20,432 nt of DNA from Moraxella bovis (GTDB taxonomy: Bacteria > Pseudomonadota > Gammaproteobacteria > Pseudomonadales > Moraxellaceae), in NCBI RefSeq assembly GCF_002014975.1, contig NZ_MUXV01000027.1, forward strand, positions 1 to 20,432, given 5' to 3'. The position numbers and the translations under genes are program-made. This document shows, one piece after another, positions 8,334-16,400 of this stretch; the first letter of the stretch is position 1; every line of letters starts with the position of its first letter. The notes below the pieces were generated by a model, which worked only from the letters and a program-made list of their open reading frames with translations, did not search any database and had not been told where the DNA came from.

Positions 8334-11300
8334 TCACTTTTTTTCATTTAATTTGTCAATGGCAATTAGCGAGCCAAACATCAGCTGATACAGTGGCAAC
8401 GCTAAGGGCAGATATGTCGTCAAGGCTTTGTAGGGGTCAGCCCCTTGTAATGCCAACTGCCATGTCTCATGGCGACTGTCGGTTTCGTAAATCCTATCAT
8501 CATTATTGCTGGGTTTTCCTGTCCATTTTTCAAACAGCTTAGGCGTGATTTTTGCATCATCTGTCTGACTGTGGGCGATGTATACCAAGGCGTCTCGGTG
8601 CGTCATGACAATCAGCTCACGTTTGGCAAGCTGTGCAAATACGATTAGGTTTAGGATATGGGCTTTGGCGATGCGTGTGTCAATGCTCCCGATGGCAAAT
8701 GTCCGCCCCGTCAGATGAGTGTCCCCACCTGCCTTGCGGTATTGCCACAGGCTAAATTTATCATCATCGCCCGTCATCTGCCATAACAGATGATGAACAA
8801 AAAAACGGAATAAATGCTCAGCTCGGGCAGAGTTTGGTAAGATGGTTCGCCAAGATGAGTCAGGTGTGCCAGATGAGTCATCGGTCGGCAGACTGACGGT
8901 GATGTCAATGTGGATGTCATCACAGATGAGCGGGACACTTTGCTCAGAAGTAGTGCTTAGCAGACCGCCCATCGCACCTAATGCCATGGCATAACGCTCA
9001 TCCTGTCTGAGCGTATCTAGGGTGTTGCCAAACTCGACAAGGTCGTCTTTGAGCTCGGTAAAATACTCATCAGGCGTGGATAAGCGTAACTGCCCTGCTG
9101 GCAGTCGGTCGCCATAATACAGCGACTGCATGGCAAAGATGGCGTCATTATGGCGATGGTCGCTTGCCCTGCTCATGGCATCTAGCACCTGCCGAAATGA
9201 TTCATCGCCCGTCTGCGTGTCAAACAGCCCAAACTGTGCCCCACGGATGAACAGCTCATTCATGTGATAATTGGCCAATGAGTCTAAGCTCAACGGCTCG
9301 TTTTGCTCATCAGGAGTGCGTTCTTTGTCAATCTTGACTTTGTCATGTAAGTAGGTTTTGCTTAGGTTTTTAAAACGACCGATAAGCTCGCCTGCCTGCA
9401 TGTGTGTCGGCAAAGTCAGCTCATAATGCTCGCACATCGCCTTGATGTGGCAGGCAAGTGCCTTATCATCTGAACAAGCCAAAGACTGCCCAAGCCAGTC
9501 TGCCAGCTTTTGTACTGCCGTGCTATCCATAATGAGCGATGATGGCTGTGGTGTGGCGACTGGGCTGTCTAGGGTGTGGCGGATGTCCTGCCACAGCTGT
9601 GGCGGAGGCAGGGCTTGTTTTTGGCGGTGTTTTAGGGCGGTCAGTCTCGCCATTAGGTGTGCTTTGAGCTGTCCTGCCACGTCATCAGTAGAAGGCATCT
9701 GATGATCATCATGATAATACACCGCCTTGTCAAAGAATGTCGGGCTATGGTAAGTGATGAGATAATCTTCGACTAGGGCAGGCATGAGCTGATTGATGAG
9801 TGTGGTAATGTCATCATCCATGTCATCTGTCTCTATCCCTGCACCTGTTTGCCAATCATCCATGCCGTCAGCCCGCCACTGGGCTTCGGTTTTTAAAAAT
9901 TCTATCAGCTCGCCGACAACAGACGCAGGCAACAGCTTGGTTTTGCCGTCACTGCTTAGCCCTTGATAAAAAATCACACACGCATCTTTGGTGCATAGCA
10001 AGGCATCCAAAAACGCCCCATTATTATCATCTTCGTTATAGCGGTCGCCCAGTCGTCGCACTCCGGCACGCATCAAATCGAGTCGCACCGCCCTGTCTTG
10101 GCGTGGAAAGGACGCCAAATTCATGTCCAGCATGACCGTCATGCCAAAAGGAATACTCCGCACCGCCCCAAAGCGAGCAAAGGTAATGACTTCTGATGGC
10201 TCGGCACTAATCGCCTGTGCCTTGACCGTCTCAGATAGGCTCTCCAACACGAACTTCATCGACAGGCGAATCTCATCAGTACTTGCTACACTGCCGACCT
10301 GCTCCTGTCCCACGGTCAGATGGCGATGATAATAGCGGTTCGCTCGCAGGCTACTCATCATGGCGTTTTTGGTATTAAAAATCGCCCGCATGGCAACGCT
10401 GTCATGCCAATGCCCAAAGTAGCGGTTGATGACATCATGCTCAATGTGGTTCAAAAGTCGCTCCACGCTGTCCACGGCGGTGAGCTGTTGGCGGTTGGCA
10501 GATAGTCCCGCATGGATGGCGGTCAAGGCATGAACCACAGGCTCGTCGCCCAGACTTACGCCCATGAGCGGTAGGCTTGCTTCACCAAACGCCCCTGCAC
10601 GCCACACAAAGGGATGTAAGGCACGGCTTGGGGTTTTGGTTGGAGTCAATAGCCCCAACACCAAACGGTCTAAGGCATGGCTAAACGTATAGCGATAATC
10701 GCTGTCATCAGCGTGCAACGTCGCCGATAAGTGCCTTTCATCAAAACCCCGTCTAAACCCTGCCTGCCTTAGTAGCTCCACACCCCGTCTCATCTCATCA
10801 AACGACAGCCCAAAGCTCTCATATAACGCAGGGGTCAGTAGCCATTCATAGACTTCATCGGCATAAAACCGACTGGTCGGTTCACCAAGCAGAGTGTAAA
10901 AGCCCATGATAGCCCCCATCAGCTCATCGATGCTCTTATCGGGCGTACCTGTGATTTTGATGGGCAAGGTCAGCCCGTCCGCCCCCCGTCCGTCAGGGAA
11001 CACCGAGCGAATGATGTCTTCGCTACTGATAATGTCAGGCAGTAGCACGACCACATCGGCAAGGCTTCGCTCTGGGTTGTCGTTAAGATATTTGGCTATC
11101 ATGAGCCGAGACAGCTCCAATTGGCGTTTTAGGCTGTGGCAGGCGTGTATGGACAGACTGCCCATGTCCGCCCCGATGTCTAGCCCAAGTGGTGTCTTGG
11201 GGCGGACTTTTTGCATGAGCGTATCATCTGCCATATCATCACGGGCAAACAGCTCATCATCAAGCAAGGTTGCCACAACTTGTCCGCCTGCCTGCTCATG

Positions 11301-12602
11301 GACGTTCTTGTCATGGTTTAGCATGAGAATGTCCGCCTTTAAGCTTTGTAGCAGGTTTGGCAGTGTTCCACTCTTGGGCACGGACTCATCAAAATCATCC
11401 TGCCAACGCACTTGCCACATGGCATGACTGTCGCCCCCCGATAAGTCGGCAAGCATGGCAAAGGTGTCTCGGGACTCTTTGCCCAGTCGTGATAACAGCC
11501 CATGCCCGTAGTCTTTAAGATAGACCATGTGCGGACGGATGATTTGCTGGGTTTTTAGCCATTGTCTGTCCACGATGTCCGCCCAAAACATCATCGATGG
11601 GTTAAAGTGGAGGAGCACCACATCCAAATACAAAGACAGCTGTTTTAAAAAATCAAGCTCCACTTTGGGGATTTGTTGTACGGTGAACAGGTACAGAGCT
11701 TTGGGCAAAGCCTGTATGGCACGCATGGACAATGATTCGCCACTGGTATGGTCGGCATGATTGGTATTGTTAGCCGTGCCGTCTCGCTTGCCTGACAGCA
11801 CCTGCCAAAAACGCTCTTCTAATGCCAAGCGATAACGATACGTCTCACCAAAAAGCTGTTGCCACAGATAGCCAAGCAGTCGCTCCAAATCCAGATAATG
11901 TTCTACGAGCCACTCAGGCATGTCGCTGGCATTGGCTTTATCAGATTTGTCATCGGATTTATCATTATCATTGTCATCGCTCGACTGTATCGCCCCAAAG
12001 GCTTTGTCCAGTCGTTCTTTCTCGCTCATCATCTGCTTGACGGTATCGTTAAGCGACACGCCATTTGCCCAGTCACGGAGCCACTCGGGGCGATGGGTCA
12101 AATACCGCACATATAGGCGTGATAACTCATCGCACGCCTGCCATAGCCGAGTCTCGGGCAGAGTGTCTGTATCGTTATCATACAAAGGTTTTGTCAAAAA
12201 ATAAAGTGGATGAGCCGTATCGTCAAGCAGTCGGTTATTTTTTTCAAACTCACTCATCACAAAGCCAAAAATTCGCCAACGCATGATGGACGCCGACAAA
12301 ACCGCCACTTCTGGCACGGACAGAGCGTCATGGGGGTATGCCTGTGCGTCTAGCTCCAACACCGTTTTCATCATGTCCCACTGGTATTTACCCCAAAACT
12401 GGGCGGTAAACAGCGTGCTGATGCCCACACGGCTCGCCACGGTCTTGGTCAGCCAGTCGCCCAACACCATAGACGGCACGATGACGGTGAACGGGGTAAA
12501 AATCAGATGAGCAAGGTCATCTTCTGCGTTATTTTTTTGATAAAAATCAATCAAATGACCCACAAGACGGTCGGTGTTATTGGACTGGATGATATGAAAC
12601 AT
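8334..12602 (-). CDS. recC: RecBCD subunit RecC, Chi-recognition subunit
   Basis: RecC is the non-catalytic scaffold that splits the duplex and reads Chi in the RecBCD complex. Matches I can align from memory to E. coli RecC include the N terminus (MFHIIQSN), HFNPSMMFWADI (332-343), LSIHACHSLKRQLELS, ADVVVLLPDI, AVRSIPFGMTVMLDMNLASFPRQ (813-835) and GDRYNEDDNNGAFLDALL. No Walker motif is present, as expected of this degenerate helicase fold. With the ATG at 12600-12602 it has 1422 residues, about 300 more than E. coli (1122). An acidic low-complexity stretch (DDNDNDKSDDKSDK, about residues 209-222) is one likely insertion. A TTG two codons upstream (12606-12608) is possible, but the ATG aligns with the E. 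coli start; neither has a convincing Shine-Dalgarno, only GAG. It is the first gene of recC-recB-recD. Unlike E. coli, no ptrA lies between recC and recB. Confidence 0.93.
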   Translation of the reverse strand: MFHIIQSNNTDRLVGHLIDFYQKNNAEDDLAHLIFTPFTVIVPSMVLGDWLTKTVASRVGISTLFTAQFWGKYQWDMMKTVLELDAQAYPHDALSVPEVAVLSASIMRWRIFGFVMSEFEKNNRLLDDTAHPLYFLTKPLYDNDTDTLPETRLWQACDELSRLYVRYLTHRPEWLRDWANGVSLNDTVKQMMSEKERLDKAFGAIQSSDDNDNDKSDDKSDKANASDMPEWLVEHYLDLERLLGYLWQQLFGETYRYRLALEERFWQVLSGKRDGTANNTNHADHTSGESLSMRAIQALPKALYLFTVQQIPKVELDFLKQLSLYLDVVLLHFNPSMMFWADIVDRQWLKTQQIIRPHMVYLKDYGHGLLSRLGKESRDTFAMLADLSGGDSHAMWQVRWQDDFDESVPKSGTLPNLLQSLKADILMLNHDKNVHEQAGGQVVATLLDDELFARDDMADDTLMQKVRPKTPLGLDIGADMGSLSIHACHSLKRQLELSRLMIAKYLNDNPERSLADVVVLLPDIISSEDIIRSVFPDGRGADGLTLPIKITGTPDKSIDELMGAIMGFYTLLGEPTSRFYADEVYEWLLTPALYESFGLSFDEMRRGVELLRQAGFRRGFDERHLSATLHADDSDYRYTFSHALDRLVLGLLTPTKTPSRALHPFVWRAGAFGEASLPLMGVSLGDEPVVHALTAIHAGLSANRQQLTAVDSVERLLNHIEHDVINRYFGHWHDSVAMRAIFNTKNAMMSSLRANRYYHRHLTVGQEQVGSVASTDEIRLSMKFVLESLSETVKAQAISAEPSEVITFARFGAVRSIPFGMTVMLDMNLASFPRQDRAVRLDLMRAGVRRLGDRYNEDDNNGAFLDALLCTKDACVIFYQGLSSDGKTKLLPASVVGELIEFLKTEAQWRADGMDDWQTGAGIETDDMDDDITTLINQLMPALVEDYLITYHSPTFFDKAVYYHDDHQMPSTDDVAGQLKAHLMARLTALKHRQKQALPPPQLWQDIRHTLDSPVATPQPSSLIMDSTAVQKLADWLGQSLACSDDKALACHIKAMCEHYELTLPTHMQAGELIGRFKNLSKTYLHDKVKIDKERTPDEQNEPLSLDSLANYHMNELFIRGAQFGLFDTQTGDESFRQVLDAMSRASDHRHNDAIFAMQSLYYGDRLPAGQLRLSTPDEYFTELKDDLVEFGNTLDTLRQDERYAMALGAMGGLLSTTSEQSVPLICDDIHIDITVSLPTDDSSGTPDSSWRTILPNSARAEHLFRFFVHHLLWQMTGDDDKFSLWQYRKAGGDTHLTGRTFAIGSIDTRIAKAHILNLIVFAQLAKRELIVMTHRDALVYIAHSQTDDAKITPKLFEKWTGKPSNNDDRIYETDSRHETWQLALQGADPYKALTTYLPLALPLYQLMFGSLIAIDKLNEKK

Positions 12603-12805
12603 GGACAAATCGGCTCGGTATTGATGATAAGATGATGACTGGGATGACCCCGAAAAATTTCCTTAATTTTACCGTGATTTTGGTAAATTTTCCATGTTAT
12701 AATAACCCCATTTAGCAATCATTGATAAGTTTATACCTAACAAACCTGATATTTACCACGGGTTTGTAGAGATTAGCCCCACACATCCTTTAATGTTGTC
12801 ATCGT
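12603..12805. other. Spacer upstream of recC
   Basis: No coding region is supported here. It holds an inverted repeat TTTACC-N8-GGTAAA (12668-12687), an extended -10 motif on the plus strand (12695-12703) and a second stem ACAAACC/GGTTTGT (12740-12746 and 12761-12767, 14-base loop) without a T-tract. A recC promoter should lie in this stretch on the minus strand. TATTAT and TATAAC overlap the plus-strand -10, but I see no good -35 for them. Confidence 0.45.
12695..12703 (+). promoter_or_regulatory. Extended -10 promoter motif (TGTTATAAT)
   Basis: TG-T-TATAAT is a perfect extended -10 element. There is no good -35 at 16-18 bases upstream, which extended -10 promoters can tolerate. Transcription would start near 12710 and run toward the 105-bp repeat element and the small membrane protein gene 300 bases on. 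The first part of such an RNA would contain the 12740-12767 stem. Which gene it serves is unclear. Confidence 0.4.
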
Positions 12806-12910
12806 TATAGTCAAACAAATTTGAAATAAGACAAGGAAAACGAGCGAAGTTGTACAAGTAGTACTACGAGCGAGTTTGACACAGTATTATTTCAAATTTG
12901 GCAGACTATA
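12806..12910. mobile_element. Correia-like MITE, 105 bp
   Basis: The element begins TATAGTC and ends GACTATA. Its terminal inverted repeats are 24 bases long: 7 paired bases (12806-12812 with 12904-12910), a 3-base mismatch, then 14 paired bases (CAAATTTGAAATAA, 12816-12829, with 12887-12900). It has no coding capacity. The TATAGT/ACTATA ends and an internal AAGACAAGG...CGAAG...GTACAAGTAGTAC run resemble, from memory, the Neisseria Correia repeat, whose internally deleted form is about 104-108 bp. The boundaries are clear; the family relationship is an inference. The whole element could fold into one long hairpin if transcribed. Confidence 0.7.
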
Positions 12911-12975
12911 TAGGCGTGTTCAGCACGCCCCTACATCCAAACATCATTGCGTTTGTGTTAATTTTGAAGTTTTTT
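12911..12975 (+). repeat. Dispersed palindromic repeat, copy 2
   Basis: GGCGTG (12913-12918) pairs with CACGCC (12924-12929) around TTCAG, followed by CTACATCCAAACATCATTG and TTGTGTTAATTTT. This is the same order as copy 1 at 1472-1540, including the shared TCAGCACG, TACAYCC and TTGTRTTAATTTT. It directly abuts the right end of the 105-bp element. No T-tract follows the stem. Confidence 0.55.
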
Positions 12976-13012
12976 GGGTGTATTAAAACAAACCCCCAAC
13001 CCATTGATTAAT

Positions 13013-13180
13013 ATGATGAAAAAATCCGACCTCAAACACGCCTACTCCAAATGCTATCCTTATCTTAAAAAAGCCGTGCTGGGTGTCTTGGCGGTGTTTG
13101 TGTTGCTGTTTGTGATGTCGCTAGGCGTGGGATTTTATCAAAACAGCCAAGAGATTAACCCCATACCTGTGGCGTTGTGA
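13013..13180 (+). CDS. Small single-pass membrane protein, unknown function
   Basis: A 55-residue protein starting MMKKSDLK. A Lys-rich N-terminal segment (residues 1-20) is followed by one hydrophobic helix (about 21-42, AVLGVLAVFVLLFVMSLGVG) and a short polar tail ending NPIPVAL. The positive-inside rule puts the N terminus in the cytoplasm. It could be a small membrane protein, or less likely a signal-anchored peptide. I do not recognise a family. Two adjacent ATG codons (13013 and 13016) are possible starts, and a TTG at 12974 would add 13 residues. None has a clear Shine-Dalgarno, which lowers confidence. It lies just downstream of the repeat pair and 286 bp before dnaE. Confidence 0.5.
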   Translation: MMKKSDLKHAYSKCYPYLKKAVLGVLAVFVLLFVMSLGVGFYQNSQEINPIPVAL

Positions 13181-13466
13181 TGTGTTGGTGTTTTAAATGA
13201 ATGATATGTTAAGTTAAATTAAATGGATTTGTCGGGAAAAATGGCGGTTTGCTTTATGACAATTTTTTTAAAATCAATCAGTCATCTTTGTAAATATATT
13301 TTTCCTAGCAAATTTACCAAAATACCATGAATAAACACGACTCATTTTAAACATGAAAATTTTAAAAACTGTTTAAATTTTAAAAATCATCTATATAGTC
13401 AATAACCTTTTATTTTGCCAATTATTTTCCCAAACCCATTTTTAAAAATTAAAACAGAGCGAATTT
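13181..13466. other. AT-rich spacer upstream of dnaE
   Basis: No gene or clear terminator is seen. The stretch is very AT-rich with runs such as AAATTTTAAAAA repeated near 13360-13385. TATAGTCAA at 13394-13402 equals the left end of the 105-bp element but no matching right end follows. The dnaE promoter must lie here or upstream; TTGCCA at 13416-13421 is a possible -35, but I see no good -10 for it. Confidence 0.4.
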
Positions 13467-16400
13467 ATGTCATTTGTGCATTTGGGCGTGCGTACCGAAT
13501 ACGCCATTGTTGATTCTATCGTCAAAATCAAAGAGTTGGTCAAACGTGCCGTGGATGACGGACAGACCGCCTTGGGCATTGCCGATTTTAAAAACATCTT
13601 TGCCCTAGTCAAGTTTTATAAAGCCTGCATTGGTGCTGGTATCAAGCCCTTGCTTGGCACGGAAGTCATCACGGGCGATGATTTTAGTGCGACCGCCGAG
13701 CATGAGAGTTTTAGCGTCATACTCTACGCCATGAACAACGACGGCTACCAAAACATCCTACGTCTAGTCTCAGACAGCTACACCAACCGACCCATGGGTG
13801 AGAACGGCAAAGTGACGGTCAGCACGCCCATTGTGTTAAAGCAAGATTTGTTCGACCCTGCCAAAAACGCAGGGATTATCGCCATACTCACGCACCGCTC
13901 AGAGATAACGTCCGCCTTGCGTGGGGGGATGAATGCGATAAGCACATGGCAACAAGCCTTTGGCGACCGTCTGTATCTGGCGGTCAAACGCACCCACGTC
14001 CATGATGACGACCTAAACCGTGACATCATCATGGCAGGGGCGAGATTTGGCGTGCCTATCATCGCTCATAATGACGTGCGTTTTATGAATGCCAGTGTTC
14101 GCAGTCAAGGCAAAGAAGACACCGCCAGTACTGACTTTGACGCTCACGAAGCTCGTGTGTGTATCGCCAGTGGCTATGTGCTGGCGGACACCACACGCCC
14201 CCGCATTTATAGTGAGTTGCAGTATTTTAAAACCCAAAGCGAGATGAGTGCTTTGTTTGCTGACATCCCCCAAGTCATCGAAAACACCGCCCTGCTCGCC
14301 TCTCGCTGTAACGTCACGCTCACCCTTGGCAAAAACTTTTTGCCCGCCTTTCCCATACCCGAAGGCATGACCGAAGAAGAGTTTTTCCGCAAAACATCCG
14401 AAGATGGGTTAAACAGACGATTAGACAAGCTCTATCCACCCGAGAGCCGAGATGAGAGCTGGGCGGATGTGCGAAAGCCTTATGATGAACGCCTTGAATT
14501 TGAAGTGGACATCATCTTAAAAATGGGCTTTCCGGGCTACTTTCTCATCGTGATGGACTTCATCCGCTGGGCAAAAGAAAATGGCGTGCCTGTAGGGCCG
14601 GGGCGTGGTTCGGGGGCAGGCTCGCTGGTGGCGTATAGCCTAAACATCACCGACTTAGACCCCTTGCGGTATGATTTGCTCTTTGAGAGATTTCTAAACC
14701 CTGAACGTGTCAGCATGCCTGACTTTGATGTGGACTTTTGCATCGAAGGGCGAGACCGTGTCATCGCTTATGTTGCCGATACTTATGGGCGAATGGCGGT
14801 CTCACAAATCATCACCTTCGGTACGATGGCGGCAAGGGCTGTGGTGCGAGACGTGGCACGGGTACAGGGCAAATCATACGGTCTTGCCGATAAAATCTCC
14901 AAACTCATCCCCAAAACCCCCGGTATCTCGCTTGAAGACGCGGTTAAAGAAGAGCCTTTATTAAAAGATTTGCTCACCAATGCCGATACCCAAGACCACG
15001 AACAGGCGGTTGAGATTTGGGAGATGGCACAGAAACTTGAAGGCATGACCCGTAACGTCGGTAAGCACGCAGGGGGCGTACTCATCGCCCCGAATCGTAT
15101 CAGTGATTTTAGTGCCATTTATGCCGATGATGAAGGGCATTTTGTCAGTCAGTACGACAAAGACGACGTAGAAGCAGTCGGACTGGTGAAGTTTGACTTT
15201 TTGGGACTTAGAAACTTGACCGTCATCAAATCCGCCATTAACAACATCGATGAACGCCTTGCCAGAGAAGGCAAAGACCCCATTGACCTAGATGAGTTGC
15301 CCTTAGATGACACGGCGGTGTATGAGCATGTCCTACAAAATGGCAACACCACGGCGGTGTTCCAGCTTGAAAGCTCGGGCATGAAAAAATACCTAAAACA
15401 GTTAAAACCATCCAACATCGAAGACGTCATCGCCATGTGTGCCTTGTACCGCCCCGGTCCTTTGGAGACGGGGATGGTGTCGGACTTTATCGACCGCAAG
15501 CACGGCATACAAGAAGTCGCCTACCCTGACCCCCAATATCAGCACGACTGGCTAAAACCTGCCTTAGAGTCGACTTATGGGGTCATCGTCTATCAAGAGC
15601 AGGTCATGCAAATCGCCCAGACCCTAGCAGGCTACACCCTAGGCGGAGCAGACATGCTAAGGCGTGCCATGGGCAAGAAAAAGCCCGAAGAGATGGCAGC
15701 TCAGCGGTCGATATTTGAAGAAGGGGCTATCGGGCTTGGCGTGGATGGCAAGCTTGCCATTAAGATTTTTGAGCTTGTAGAGAAATTTGCAGGCTATGGC
15801 TTTAACAAATCGCACTCGGCAGCCTATGGCGTGCTTGCCTACCAAACCGCTTATCTAAAACATTACTACCCTGCTGAGTTCATGGCGGCGGTACTGACAT
15901 CGGAGATGGATGACACCGATACCGTGGTCTTTTTAATCAGCGACTGCAAGGATAACTTTGACCTAGAAGTGCTGCCACCATCGGTCAATCACAGCCAATT
16001 TCACTTCGTCGCTCGTGACCCCAAAACCATCATCTATGGGCTAGGAGCAGTCAAAGGCGTGGGCGAAGATGCGGTCGCCAGTATCGTCAAGGCAAGAAGC
16101 GAAGGGGCTTTTAAGGATTTATACGATTTTTGTAACCGTGTGGACACCAAAAAAGTCGGCAAACGTGCCTTAGAAGCTCTCATCAATGCCGGCTGTTTTG
16201 ATGACCTAGCAGGCGTGCTACGTCCCGAACTGCTTGACATTCATGGCAAAAACTTATCCTACCAAATCCGTGGCGGACTTTGGGAGCAACTGCCCCAAGC
16301 CATGGAAGTGGCTCACCAAAACCGACTAAACAGCGAAGCAGGTACATTTGACTTATTTGCCGAAGTGGACGAAGGTCTGTCTGTCGCTCCGCCCTTGCCT

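Noticed and set aside
10906..11427. 173-codon open frame opposite recC
   Set aside because: It lies fully antisense to the well-supported recC, its translation is a Ser/Met-rich low-complexity string with no motif, and no ribosome-binding site supports it.
12876..12881. Perfect TTGACA -35 box inside the 105-bp element
   Set aside because: No -10 box lies at 16-18 bases. The nearest TATATA is about 25 bases away, so I do not call a promoter from it.
13394..13402. TATAGTCAA matching the left end of the 105-bp element, possibly a second remnant
   Set aside because: Nine bases only, in AT-rich DNA, with no corresponding right end; chance is a sufficient explanation.
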